The notes: generated by a model not told the origin, from the letters alone. A DNA stretch of 29,267 bases from DATAEG01 sp036258135 (GCA_036258135.1 DATAEG010000037.1:1-29267), one strand, 5' to 3'; counted from the first letter of the stretch, positions 7,748-17,146 are shown. Made by a program: numbers and translations.

Positions 7748-8692
7748 ATGTCTGTAGATCCGGCGATCATCGCCGGCGGCGCGGCTGTCGGCGTCGTCGT
7801 CGGCCTGACCGGCATGGGCGGCGGCGCGCTGATGACGCCGATGCTGGTGTTCTTCTTCAACGTCAATCCGCTAACGGCCGTGTCGAGCGACCTCGTGGCG
7901 TCGCTCTTCATGAAGCCAGTCGGTGCCCTGGTGCATCTGCGGCGCGGCACGGTCCATATGGAACTCGTGCGCTACCTCTGCATCGGGTCGGTGCCGGCCG
8001 CGTTCTTGGGCGTCCTGGTGGTGCGCTGGCTCGGCGAGTTGGGCGACGGCGTGGACAACGTCGTCAAGATCGCGCTGGGGGTCGCGCTGCTGGCGGCGGT
8101 CGGCGGGATGCTGGCGAAGGGTTTGCTCAGCGTCCGCAGGCACGGCGCGGCCGCGCGCGGGCCGAGCGCGGCACCTGCCCGGCACAACGTGCTCACCGTC
8201 CGGCCCGGTCTCACGATCGCGATCGGCGCGGTCGGCGGTCTGGTGGTCGGCATGACGTCGGTCGGGTCCGGATCGCTGATCATCGTGGCGCTGCTGCTGG
8301 TGTATCCGGTGCTCACGGCGCGCGAGCTCGTCGGGACCGATCTAGTACAGGCCGTCCCGCTTGTCGGATCCGCGGCATTGGGGCACATGCTGTTCGGTGA
8401 CGTCGCGTTCGGCTTGACGCTATCGCTGCTGCTCGGCGCGATGCCCGGCGCGTTTGTCGGCGCCAGGCTGTCGAGCCGAGCACCGCAGATGGTGATCCGG
8501 CGCGCTATCGCGATCGTCCTGCTGGCGTCCGGGCTCAAGCTGCTCGGGGTGCCGACGGCCGCGACCGCGTTGGTCCTGGCCGGCAGCATCGTGCTCGGTC
8601 CCGTCGTGTGGATGGCGATTCGCCGTTGGAACGGGCTGCCCATGCTTTGGCGAACGGAGCGTCGGGAGTCCGCCGACAAAGCGTTGGTATGA
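7748..8692 (+). CDS. TauE/SafE family membrane anion exporter
   Basis: The ATG at 7748 has GGGGGAG five bases upstream and gives 314 residues; a longer in-frame extension to 7679 lacks support. The protein has two homologous halves, each opening with a glycine-rich helix: GGAAVGVVVGLTGMGGGAL near residue 9 and AIGAVGGLVVGMTSVGSGS near residue 160. A basic loop separates them. About eight membrane helices are predicted by eye. TauE/SafE proteins export sulfite, sulfoacetate and other small organic or inorganic anions. The substrate here is unknown. The APS kinase 3.6 kb downstream gives a weak sulfur link. It is probably its own transcription unit, given the 137-base gap upstream with a promoter-like A/T-rich patch. 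Confidence 0.87.
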   Translation: MSVDPAIIAGGAAVGVVVGLTGMGGGALMTPMLVFFFNVNPLTAVSSDLVASLFMKPVGALVHLRRGTVHMELVRYLCIGSVPAAFLGVLVVRWLGELGDGVDNVVKIALGVALLAAVGGMLAKGLLSVRRHGAAARGPSAAPARHNVLTVRPGLTIAIGAVGGLVVGMTSVGSGSLIIVALLLVYPVLTARELVGTDLVQAVPLVGSAALGHMLFGDVAFGLTLSLLLGAMPGAFVGARLSSRAPQMVIRRAIAIVLLASGLKLLGVPTAATALVLAGSIVLGPVVWMAIRRWNGLPMLWRTERRESADKALV

Positions 8693-8814
8693 CCGACACG
8701 CCCCAAACATCTTCGACTTGCGCGGCGGCGCACTAATCCTCAGAATGCTGGCCAGGCGGAGTCCGGGGCGGGCTGTGCTTGACAGGCCTGCGGGCCACTA
8801 ACCGGGGGAACTCA

Positions 8815-11800
8815 ATGTCTCAACGCGTCTATGCGCGCTGCTGTGCCCTGCTCGTCGCCTTTGCGACGGCGTTGGTAGGAGTCGTCGTTGTGGGCGCCGC
8901 GCCCGCGAGCGCAAGCGGCACGGCACAGGCGAAGATCGTGAGCAGCACCGCTGCGTCGTTCACGCCGAACATCGACAACGGCACCGTCTTCGCCATCAAC
9001 CAAGCGGGCAACACCGTCTTCACCGGCGGCAGCTTCACCAGCGTGACGCCAGTCGGCGGCTCCTCGGTCGGCCGCACCTACGTTCTCGGGTTCGACGCGA
9101 CGACCGGAGCGCTGTCCGGTTTCGCCCCGGTGCTCAACGGCACCGTCTACGCGATCTGGCCCGGCCCGACCGCCGGCACCGTGTATGTGGGCGGGCAGTT
9201 CAGCACCGTCAACGGCGTTAAGTCCAAGGGCATCACCCTGCTCAACGCCAGCACCGGCGCGATCGTCAGCGGCTTCAAGCCGCCGGCCCTGGACGGCATC
9301 GTCTACTCGATCCGCGTCGCCAAGGGCCAACTGCTCATCTCAGGCACGTTCACCAAGGCCGACGCGGCGACCCGGCAGGGCATGGCGTCCCTGAACCCGA
9401 ACACCGGCGCCCTGACCAGCTACGCGCAGGTGCAGTTCACCGGCCACCACAACTACAACGGCAGCGGGGCCAACGGCGCAGTCGGCCCGAAGGCCATGGA
9501 TGTCAGCCCGGACGGCACCAAGCTCATGGTGATCGGCAACTTCAAGCAGGCCGACGGCCTGGCCCGCGACCAAGCGGCCATGATCAACCTCGGTTCGACC
9601 TCGGCCGCTGTGGACCCGAACTGGGCGACGCTGCAGTACACCGCCGCCTGCTTCAACTGGGCGTTCGACAGCTACGTGCGCGACGTCCAGTTCGCCCCGG
9701 ACGGCTCCTACTACGTGATTGTCGCCACCGGCGGTAGTGGCACGAACACCGACGGCTCGCGCTCGCTGTGCGACACCGCGGCCCGGTTCGAGAGCACCGC
9801 CAGCGGCAGCAACGTGCAGCCGACCTGGGTGGATTACACCGGCCAGGACAGCCTCTGGTCTGTCGCGGTGACCGGCACCGCCGTCTACGTCGGCGGCCAC
9901 CAGCGCTGGTTGAACAACGCCAACGGCTTCGACTACGCCGGCGCCGGCTCGGTGCCCCGCCCGGGCCTCGCGGCTCTCGACCCGGACAGCGGCGTCCCGT
10001 TCTCGTGGAACCCGGGCCGCAACCCGCGCGGCGCGGGCGCCTACTCGCTGTTCGCTTCGGCCAACGGCGTGTATGTGGGCAGCGACACCGACTACATCGG
10101 CAACTTCCAGTACCTGCACAAGAAGATCGCGTACTTCCCGCTGACTGGCGGCACCACGGTGCCGTCGAAGGCTGTGGCCAGCCTGCCCGCCAACGTGTAT
10201 CTGGCTGGCCAGCTGCCGAACGGGAACACCTCCAACGTGCTCTACCGGGTGGACGCGGGCGGTCCGGCCATCGGCGCTGTCGACAACGGCCCGGACTGGG
10301 TGGCGGACGGATCTGACAGCGACCCGGGTGCGCAGTACCGCAACACCGGCAGCAACAGCGCCGGCTGGAGCCCGGGCGCCTCGGTGAACCCGTCGGTCCC
10401 GTCGACCACGCCGTCGGCGATCTTCAACAGCGAGCGCTGGGACCCAGGCGACGCGAACGAGATGCACTGGTCGTTCCCGGTCGCGGCCGGCACACCGGTC
10501 GAGGTGCGGCTCTACTTCGCCAACCGTTACGGGGGCACGAGCGGCGTGGGCCAGCGCGTGTTCGATGTCGCGCTCGACGGCACGACGGTGCTCGACCACT
10601 ACGACATCGTGGCTGACGTCGGCGACCAGACCGGCACGATGAAAGCCTTCGACATCACCAGCCCTGGCAACATCACCATCGACTTCACACACGAGGTCGA
10701 GAACCCGCTGATCAACGGCATCGAAATCGTCAAGCAGGGCGCGCCGCCTAGCGGATCGGTTGACGACCTGGACTACCGCGCGATGAACGGCACCACCATC
10801 GGTCCGCTGACCCAGATCAATGGCGGCGGCGTCAACTGGGGCTCGGTGCGCGGCGCGTTCATGGTCGGCAACACCATGTACTACGGCCTGAGCTCCGGCA
10901 CGTTCTACAAGACCACCTTCGACGGCACCACGCTCGGCGCCTCGACCGCGGTCGACCCGTACAACGACCCGTTCTGGTCGAACGTCGACACCGGCTCAGG
11001 CCAGACGTATCGGGGCGTGATATCGCCGTACTACAGCGAGCTGTCCTCGGTGACTGGTGCGTTTTACAACAGCGGCAACCTGTACTACACGCTGAGCGGT
11101 CAGTCGAAGCTGTTCTGGCGCAACTTCAACCCGGAGAGCGGCATCATCGGCGATGTTGAGTTCTCCAGCAGTGGTGCGAACATGAGCCAGGTGGCCGGCA
11201 TGTTCCTGTCCGGCAGCACGCTGTACTGGGCCAGCAAGACCGACGGCGCGCTGCACAGCGTCCCGTTCAGCAACAGCACGGTGAGCACCACGGGCGACTC
11301 GGTCGTCAGCAGCCCGAGCACGGACGGCAACGACTGGCGCAGCCGCAACCTGTTCGCCTACGGCCCGCCGACGTTCCCGAACCAACTACCGACCGCGTCC
11401 GCCACCGGCGGCTGCACCGGCCAGACCTGCGATTTCGACGGCACCAACTCCAGTGACCCCGACGGTTCCATCGCCTCCTACGCATGGGACTTCGGCGACG
11501 GCACTACCGGGACGGGCGCGACTCCGACGCACCACTACAACCAGGCTGGTACCTACACCGTGTCGCTCGTGGTCACCGACAACCGCGGTGGGCAGAGCAC
11601 GCCGTCCACCACCACGGTGACAGCGGTGCAGAGCGCGACGCCGCTGACGTTCGTCGGCCAGGCGTCGGGCAACACTCGCGGGACGTCGGCGTCGCTGACG
11701 GCACCGGCGGGCATCTCGGCAGGCGACACGCAACTGCTGTTCGTTACCGTTGCCGATGCGGTCACGCCCAGCCAGCCCAGCGGGCTGACCGGCTGGACGC

Positions 11801-12267
11801 AGGTCGCGCAGCAGGTCTCCGGGCCGATGACCACCACGGTTTACCGCCGCACCGCAGTGGCCGGCGATTCAGGCACGCAGGTGACCGTTACGACCAGCGC
11901 GTCCACGGACATCGACCTTCAGATGGTCGACTACTCGGGCGTGGCCCTGAACGCCTTGGTGCTGAAGACCGCGGCGGACACGGCAACGGCCAACCACACG
12001 ACGCCGAGCGTCGCGGTCGCGACCAGCGGCTCGTGGGTGGTCTCGTTCTGGGCCGACCGGTCCTCCGGCACAACGTCGTGGAGCATCCCCGGTTCGGTGA
12101 ACGTGCGCGGCACCTCACTGGGCACCGGCGGCGGTCGTGACACCTCCGTGGTGGCCGACTCCGGCGGCCCGGTGGCCGGCAGCACCTACGGCGGGCTGAC
12201 CGGCGTGTCGAACTCGACCAGCGGCCGGGGCGTCACCGTCAGCATCGTCCTCGAGCCGACGGGCTGA
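8815..12267 (+). CDS. Large secreted multidomain protein: propeller-like repeats, malectin-like, PKD and C-terminal adhesive domain
   Basis: The ATG at 8815 follows GGGGGAA and gives 1150 residues with a clear signal peptide (ALLVAFATALVGVVVV, cleavage near ASASG, about residue 34). Residues about 40-470 contain repeating units of the type VYVGGQFSTVNG / LNPNTGAL / GTVYAIW, suggesting a beta-propeller like delta-60 repeat proteins. Residues about 474-645 resemble a malectin-like carbohydrate-binding domain (RVDAGG, VRLYFANRY, FDVALDG, NPLINGIEI). A second repeat-like region spans 650-850. A PKD domain (NSSDPDGSIASYAWDFGDGT) lies at about 857-940. The last 210 residues are a beta-rich domain ending GRGVTVSIVLEPTG, with no anchor or sorting signal. 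No catalytic residues are recognised. Secretion and the malectin-like fold suggest a glycan-binding matrix or surface protein working with the neighbouring polysaccharide genes. Confidence 0.82.
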   Translation: MSQRVYARCCALLVAFATALVGVVVVGAAPASASGTAQAKIVSSTAASFTPNIDNGTVFAINQAGNTVFTGGSFTSVTPVGGSSVGRTYVLGFDATTGALSGFAPVLNGTVYAIWPGPTAGTVYVGGQFSTVNGVKSKGITLLNASTGAIVSGFKPPALDGIVYSIRVAKGQLLISGTFTKADAATRQGMASLNPNTGALTSYAQVQFTGHHNYNGSGANGAVGPKAMDVSPDGTKLMVIGNFKQADGLARDQAAMINLGSTSAAVDPNWATLQYTAACFNWAFDSYVRDVQFAPDGSYYVIVATGGSGTNTDGSRSLCDTAARFESTASGSNVQPTWVDYTGQDSLWSVAVTGTAVYVGGHQRWLNNANGFDYAGAGSVPRPGLAALDPDSGVPFSWNPGRNPRGAGAYSLFASANGVYVGSDTDYIGNFQYLHKKIAYFPLTGGTTVPSKAVASLPANVYLAGQLPNGNTSNVLYRVDAGGPAIGAVDNGPDWVADGSDSDPGAQYRNTGSNSAGWSPGASVNPSVPSTTPSAIFNSERWDPGDANEMHWSFPVAAGTPVEVRLYFANRYGGTSGVGQRVFDVALDGTTVLDHYDIVADVGDQTGTMKAFDITSPGNITIDFTHEVENPLINGIEIVKQGAPPSGSVDDLDYRAMNGTTIGPLTQINGGGVNWGSVRGAFMVGNTMYYGLSSGTFYKTTFDGTTLGASTAVDPYNDPFWSNVDTGSGQTYRGVISPYYSELSSVTGAFYNSGNLYYTLSGQSKLFWRNFNPESGIIGDVEFSSSGANMSQVAGMFLSGSTLYWASKTDGALHSVPFSNSTVSTTGDSVVSSPSTDGNDWRSRNLFAYGPPTFPNQLPTASATGGCTGQTCDFDGTNSSDPDGSIASYAWDFGDGTTGTGATPTHHYNQAGTYTVSLVVTDNRGGQSTPSTTTVTAVQSATPLTFVGQASGNTRGTSASLTAPAGISAGDTQLLFVTVADAVTPSQPSGLTGWTQVAQQVSGPMTTTVYRRTAVAGDSGTQVTVTTSASTDIDLQMVDYSGVALNALVLKTAADTATANHTTPSVAVATSGSWVVSFWADRSSGTTSWSIPGSVNVRGTSLGTGGGRDTSVVADSGGPVAGSTYGGLTGVSNSTSGRGVTVSIVLEPTG

Positions 12268-12281
12268 CCCGAACGGAACAT

Positions 12282-12328
12282 GTCGCCGGCGGCGCAGCTC
12301 ACAACTCGGTGAGCCAGCCGCCGGCGAC
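12282..12328. terminator. Large nested hairpin between convergent genes, overlapping the cysC stop
   Basis: GTCGCCGGCGGC (12282-12293) and GCCGCCGGCGAC (12317-12328) form a perfect 12-bp stem. Inside it GCTCAC (12297-12302) and GTGAGC (12309-12314) form a second 6-bp stem around a 6-base loop. The structure sits between two converging genes and includes the last codons and stop of the APS kinase gene. It is therefore a likely bidirectional terminator without a U-tract. Confidence 0.7.
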
Positions 12329-13507
12329 GAGCCGTTTCAGAACCTCGTCCACGCAGGTCTCGATAGAGCGGTCGGTCGTGTCGACGACAAGATCGGCGTT
12401 GGTCGGCTCCTCGTAGGGGTCGCTGATCCCGGTGAACAACGGGATCTGGCCCGCCCGGGCGGCCGCATAGAGCCCCTTCCGGTCCCGCGCCTCGCACACG
12501 GCCAGCGGCGTGGCCACGTGGACGAGTACGAAGTCGCCGTGCTTGGCCACCTCGCGGCGGACCCACTCCCGGGTCCCCGAGTACGGCGCGATCGGCGCGC
12601 AGATCGCCACACCGCCATGCTTGGTGATCTCAGCTGCTACCCACCCGATGCGCCGCACGTTGGTCTCGCGATCCTCCCGCGAGAAGCCGAGTCCTGATGA
12701 CAGCAATCGCCGCACCCGGTCGCCGTCCAGCAGGCTGGCCCGCCGGTCCGTCGCTGCCAGCCGGCCCATCACCCCAGCAGCGATCGTCGACTTGCCCGAG
12801 CCCGACAGGCCGGTGAACAGGACCGTCAGGCCGCGGGAGGTAAGTGGCGGGCGCCAGCGGCGCAACTCCACCAGAGTGACCGGTGCGCCGAGATCGGCTG
12901 GCAGATCCGTGTCGGCGTCCAGGGCGGCGAGAACGTCCGCCCAAGTCGGCTCGTCGATCGGACCGACGACGTCGGCGGCGCCGAACTGCGTGGCCAGCCC
13001 CGCTTCGGTGGCGGCGGTGACGTTTCGGGCCGCCAGTGGCACGGCCACGAGCTGCGCGTCCGGCAGCCGCGCCACCGAGGCGGTGAGCGTGCGGACGAGG
13101 ACGTCGTCGGGCACCCGCCCAGCGCCCATCTGTGCGATCACCAGCACGGGTCCGGTGAGCGCCGCCTCCGCAGCCGCGGTCAGCGGGCGGTCGCGCAGTA
13201 TCGCGCGGGTCCCCGGCGCCAGGCGCTTCTGGACGTCTGACGGCGTCGCGGCGTAGGTACGCCACTCGGTGGCCGTCGCCTCGCTCAGCGGTTCCAGCCG
13301 ACCGTCAGGGGTGATCGCCGCGATCGGCGTGGCCTCGTCGTCAACGAGGACGAGCCCGGTACCGAAGTCGCTGTCGACGCGGCCGCCCGAATCGGGCCGG
13401 ATCGGGCCGGTGAGCGGCAGCGTGACGCCGCTGAGCAGAAGTTCGACGTCGGCGACGGTGTCGGCGTCGACATGGCGCACCGGCCAGGCGGATCGGTCCT
13501 CGGGCAC
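12299..13507 (-). CDS. cysC: Adenylyl-sulfate (APS) kinase with degenerate ATP-sulfurylase-like N-terminal region
   Basis: The C-terminal 190 residues are a typical APS kinase, which phosphorylates adenylyl sulfate to PAPS. Walker A GLSGSGKST lies near residue 233, followed by LLDGDRVRRLLSSGLGFSREDR, ETNVRRIGWVA, and the lid region with CEARDRKGLYAAARAG and FTGISDPYEEP. At 402 residues it is twice the length of a plain CysC. Residues 15-80 resemble the PUA-like start of ATP sulfurylases (VELLLSGVTLPLTGP). Residues 110-210 resemble a nucleotidyltransferase fold but lack the HxGH sulfurylase motif. I read it as a sulfurylase-kinase fusion whose sulfurylase part is degenerate or regulatory. The GTG start at 13507 is 97 bases from the divergent mfd start. 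PAPS is used for sulfate assimilation or sulfation; no sulfotransferase or reductase is in view. Confidence 0.85.
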   Translation of the reverse strand: MPEDRSAWPVRHVDADTVADVELLLSGVTLPLTGPIRPDSGGRVDSDFGTGLVLVDDEATPIAAITPDGRLEPLSEATATEWRTYAATPSDVQKRLAPGTRAILRDRPLTAAAEAALTGPVLVIAQMGAGRVPDDVLVRTLTASVARLPDAQLVAVPLAARNVTAATEAGLATQFGAADVVGPIDEPTWADVLAALDADTDLPADLGAPVTLVELRRWRPPLTSRGLTVLFTGLSGSGKSTIAAGVMGRLAATDRRASLLDGDRVRRLLSSGLGFSREDRETNVRRIGWVAAEITKHGGVAICAPIAPYSGTREWVRREVAKHGDFVLVHVATPLAVCEARDRKGLYAAARAGQIPLFTGISDPYEEPTNADLVVDTTDRSIETCVDEVLKRLVAGGWLTEL

Positions 13508-13603
13508 ACAAAGACTCTAGAGTCGGTGACCGCCCGTAGAGTGGACCGAGCCCAGGCACCGACGTGGCTCGTGGCCGATGTGGCATGTCATCGAGAGGTA
13601 TCC
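13508..13603. promoter_or_regulatory. Divergent promoter region for cysC-like gene and mfd
   Basis: Ninety-six bases separate the two divergent starts and must hold both promoters. GAGAGG at 13594-13599 is the mfd ribosome binding site. I see no recognisable operator. Confidence 0.4.
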
Positions 13604-16600
13604 GTGTCGCTATCAGGTCTGCTTGAAGTCGCCGGCGAGGACCCCGGACTGGCCGGGCTGGTCGCCGACGTAGACGCGCCCCGGGTCAGCCTGAGTGGCC
13701 CGGGCGCGCTCCGTCCACTCGCGCTGGCCCAGCTGGCACGCAGGTTGGACGGGGCGCCTGTGCTGGCGGTCGTCGCGTCCGAGGCGGAGGCATCGGAGCT
13801 GGTCGAGGAGCTACGCTGCCTGTTGCCCGCGGACTCGGTCGCCCTGTATCCGGCGTGGGAGACGCTGCCGCACGAGCGGCTGTCACCGCGCCCGGACACC
13901 GTCGGGCAACGCCTGGCGGTGCTGCGCCGGCTGAGGCATCCGGACCCGGCCGACCCGACGACGGGCACTCTCGCGATCGTCGTCGCGCCGGTGCGCGCGG
14001 TGCTGCAACCGCAAGTCCCCAGCCTGGGTGACCTTGAGCCGGTGCAGCTGCGGGTGGGGGACACCGGACGTGATCTCACCGACACCGTCGCCGCCCTGGT
14101 CGCGGCCGGCTACGCGCGGACCGAGCTGGTCGAGCGGCGCGGCGACGTCGCAGTGCGCGGCGGCATTCTCGACGTCTTCCCGCCCACCGAGGAGCACCCG
14201 GTGCGCGTCGAGTTCTGGGGTGACGACGTCGAAGAGGTGCGGTTCTTCTCGGTCGCCGACCAGCGCTCGCTGGGCGCCGCCGAACATGGCCTGTGGGCGC
14301 CGCCGTGCCGCGAGTTGCTCCTCACCGACGAGGTCCGCGCCCGGGCCAAAGAGGTGCGCGACATCCATCCGGAGCTCGCCGAGCTGCTCGACCCGATCAG
14401 CGACGGCACCGCCGTGGAGGGCATGGAGTCGCTGGCGCCCGTCCTCGTCGACGACATGACGGTGCTGACCGCGGAGTTGCCACCGGGCACGCATGTGGTG
14501 GTCAGTGATCCGGAGCGGGTGCGCCGCCGGGGCGCCGACCTGGTGCGGACGTCCGAGGAGTTCCTGGCGGCGTCATGGGCGGCCGCCGCCGGTGGCGGTT
14601 CGGCCCCGGTCGACCTCGGCGCAGCGTCCCTGCGTGACCTCGCAGACGTCGAGGCGACGACGCTGATGGCCGGGCTGCCGTGGTGGACGATCACGCCGTT
14701 CCACAGCGACTCCGAGACCGCCGTCGAGGCAGGGTTGGCCAGCTCCTTCGCCGAGGCGCCCGACCGCGGCGGTGACGTGGACGCGGTGCTCGATGAGATC
14801 CGTGCGTGGATGGCTGACGGTTGGCGCGTCGTCGCCGTGTTCGACGGGCACGGCACCGCGGATCGGGCCGTCGAGCGGCTCCGCGAGGCGGAGCTGCCGG
14901 CCGTCCGCGTGGAGGCGCTCATCAGCCAGCCGGCGATAGGGACCGTCTCCGTCACCACGGGACGGCTGTCCGGCGGACTGGTGAGCGAGCAGCTGCGGCT
15001 CGCCGTCCTCACCGAGCAGGACGTAACCGGCCAGCGTGCGCTGACTCGCGACGGCCCGCGCCTGCCGTCGCGTCGGCGCAAGACACTCGATCCGCTCCAG
15101 CTTCAGTCCGGTGACCTCGTCGTCCACGACCAGCACGGCGTGGGCCGGTACGTCGAGATGGTCCGGCGCACGGTGAACGGCGGCGAGCGCGAGTACCTGA
15201 TCATCGAGTACGCGGCCGCCCGTAAGGGCCAGCCACCCGACCGGCTCTTCGTTCCCACCGATGCCCTCGATCAGATCACCCGCTATGTCGGCGGCGAGAA
15301 CCCCACGTTGAACCGGCTAGGCGGCTCGGACTGGGCGAAGACGAAGAACCGCGCTCGCAAAGCGGTGCGCGAGATCGCGGCCGGTCTGATCCGGCTGTAC
15401 TCGGCGCGCATGGCCACGCCCGGCTACGCCTTCGGGCCGGACACGCCGTGGCAGCGCGAGCTCGAGGACGCGTTCCCGTACGTCGAGACGCCGGACCAGC
15501 TGGCCGCCATCGACGAGGTCAAGGCGGACATGGAAAAGCCGCTGCCGATGGACCGGATCATCTGCGGCGACGTCGGGTACGGCAAGACCGAGGTGGCGGT
15601 GCGGGCCGCGTTCAAGGCGGTGCAGGACGGCAAGCAGGTCGCGGTGTTGGTCCCGACCACGCTGCTCGCGCAGCAGCACCTGGCCACGTTCCGCGAGCGG
15701 ATGAGCCAGTTCCCCGTGGTGATCAACGAGCTGTCCCGGTTCAACTCCGACGTCGAAGCCGCGGCCACGATGGCCGGCATCGTCGACGGAAGTGTGGACA
15801 TCGTCATCGGCACGCACCGGCTGCTCCAGCAGACCGTCCGCTTCAAGGACCTGGGCCTAGTGGTCATCGACGAGGAGCAGCGCTTCGGCGTGGAGCACAA
15901 AGAGTACCTCAAGTCGCTGCGGACCGCGGTCGATGTGCTAACCATGTCGGCGACGCCGATACCGCGGACGCTCGAGATGTCGCTCACCGGCATCCGTGAG
16001 ATGACGACGATCCTGACCCCGCCCGAAGAGCGTCATCCTGTGCTCACGTTCGTCGGGGCGCACGACGAGCGCCAGATCGCCGCCGCGGTGCGTCGTGAGC
16101 TGCTGCGGGACGGCCAGGTCTTCTACATCCACAATCGGGTGCGTTCTATCAACCGGGCCGCGCAGAGATTGCAGGAGCTCGTCCCTGAGGCGCGCATCGC
16201 CGTCGGGCACGGGCAGATGAACGAGCACCAGCTCGAGCAGGTGATGGTCGGCTTCTGGGAGAAGGAGTACGACGTCCTGGTCTCGACCACGATCGTCGAG
16301 TCCGGGCTGGACATCCCGAACGCCAACACCCTCGTCGTCGAACGGTCGGACATGTTCGGCCTGTCCCAGCTGCACCAGCTGCGCGGACGGGTGGGCCGGG
16401 CCCGAGAGCGCGGCTACGCCTATTTCCTCTATCCACCGGAGGCGCCGCTCACCGAGACCGCCTACGACCGGCTCGCCACCGTCGCCCAGCACACCGAGCT
16501 GGGTGCGGGGATGGCGGTGGCCATGAAGGACCTCGAGATCCGCGGCGCCGGCAACCTGCTGGGTGGCGAGCAATCCGGCCACATCGCCGGCGTGGGCTTC

Positions 16601-17134
16601 GACCTCTACGTGCGACTGGTCGGTGAGGCCGTCGCCGACTTCCGTGACCCGGAACACGCCGGCACCGCCGAGCTCGTCGACGTCAAGGTCGATCTGCCGG
16701 TGGACGCCAACCTGCCGCCGGACTACGTGCCCGGCGAGCGGCTCCGGCTGTCCGCCTACCGCTCGCTGGCGGAGGCCAGCACCGGCGAGGCGGTCGAAGG
16801 GGTGCGGGCCGAGCTGGTCGACCGGTTCGGGCCGGTCCCGCCCCAGGTGGAGAACCTGCTCGCCGTGGCCCACTTCCGGGTGCGGGCCCGTGCCCATGGG
16901 GTAACCGAGGTGTCGTTGCAGGGCAACACCGTGCGCTTCTCGCCCGTCGAGCTGGCCGACTCCGTGCAGATGCGGCTGCGCCGGCTGTACCCGCGCAGCA
17001 ACTACAAGACCACCGTGTCGACCCTGTCGGTGCCCCGGCCGACGGCGGACGGGAGCACGTTCGGAGCCACTCCCGTCCGGGACATCGCGCTGCTGAAGTG
17101 GTGCGGCGAGGTCCTGGACGCGATCGCCGGCTGA
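13604..17134 (+). CDS. mfd: Transcription-repair coupling factor Mfd
   Basis: The GTG at 13604 with GAGAGG five bases upstream gives 1176 residues, normal for Mfd; the frame is open further upstream but would overlap the divergent gene. Mfd removes RNA polymerase stalled at DNA lesions and recruits UvrA. In order: an N-terminal UvrB-homology region (about 1-490, with LYPAWETLPHERLSPRPD and GGILDVFPPTEEHPVRVEFWGD), the CarD-like RNA-polymerase-interacting domain (about 500-570, LQSGDLVVHDQHGVGRYV), RecG-like helicase motor with Walker A GDVGYGKTE (about 655), DEEQRFG (about 755), TMSATPIPRTL, ESGLDIPNANT and QLRGRVGR, then the TRCF C-terminal domain. All motor motifs look intact. It is the first gene of the conserved housekeeping block and is followed by a convergent gene after 12 bases. 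Confidence 0.97.
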   Translation: MSLSGLLEVAGEDPGLAGLVADVDAPRVSLSGPGALRPLALAQLARRLDGAPVLAVVASEAEASELVEELRCLLPADSVALYPAWETLPHERLSPRPDTVGQRLAVLRRLRHPDPADPTTGTLAIVVAPVRAVLQPQVPSLGDLEPVQLRVGDTGRDLTDTVAALVAAGYARTELVERRGDVAVRGGILDVFPPTEEHPVRVEFWGDDVEEVRFFSVADQRSLGAAEHGLWAPPCRELLLTDEVRARAKEVRDIHPELAELLDPISDGTAVEGMESLAPVLVDDMTVLTAELPPGTHVVVSDPERVRRRGADLVRTSEEFLAASWAAAAGGGSAPVDLGAASLRDLADVEATTLMAGLPWWTITPFHSDSETAVEAGLASSFAEAPDRGGDVDAVLDEIRAWMADGWRVVAVFDGHGTADRAVERLREAELPAVRVEALISQPAIGTVSVTTGRLSGGLVSEQLRLAVLTEQDVTGQRALTRDGPRLPSRRRKTLDPLQLQSGDLVVHDQHGVGRYVEMVRRTVNGGEREYLIIEYAAARKGQPPDRLFVPTDALDQITRYVGGENPTLNRLGGSDWAKTKNRARKAVREIAAGLIRLYSARMATPGYAFGPDTPWQRELEDAFPYVETPDQLAAIDEVKADMEKPLPMDRIICGDVGYGKTEVAVRAAFKAVQDGKQVAVLVPTTLLAQQHLATFRERMSQFPVVINELSRFNSDVEAAATMAGIVDGSVDIVIGTHRLLQQTVRFKDLGLVVIDEEQRFGVEHKEYLKSLRTAVDVLTMSATPIPRTLEMSLTGIREMTTILTPPEERHPVLTFVGAHDERQIAAAVRRELLRDGQVFYIHNRVRSINRAAQRLQELVPEARIAVGHGQMNEHQLEQVMVGFWEKEYDVLVSTTIVESGLDIPNANTLVVERSDMFGLSQLHQLRGRVGRARERGYAYFLYPPEAPLTETAYDRLATVAQHTELGAGMAVAMKDLEIRGAGNLLGGEQSGHIAGVGFDLYVRLVGEAVADFRDPEHAGTAELVDVKVDLPVDANLPPDYVPGERLRLSAYRSLAEASTGEAVEGVRAELVDRFGPVPPQVENLLAVAHFRVRARAHGVTEVSLQGNTVRFSPVELADSVQMRLRRLYPRSNYKTTVSTLSVPRPTADGSTFGATPVRDIALLKWCGEVLDAIAG

Positions 17135-17146
17135 CCAGTGCGCGGA

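Noticed and set aside
8779..8784. TTGACA as a -35 box for the large secreted protein gene
   Set aside because: No TATAAT-like hexamer occurs at 16-19 bases downstream; the region there is G/C-rich.
9340..10692. 450-codon minus-strand frame inside the large secreted protein gene
   Set aside because: Composition is typical of antisense reading of GC-rich codons, with no motifs or start context.
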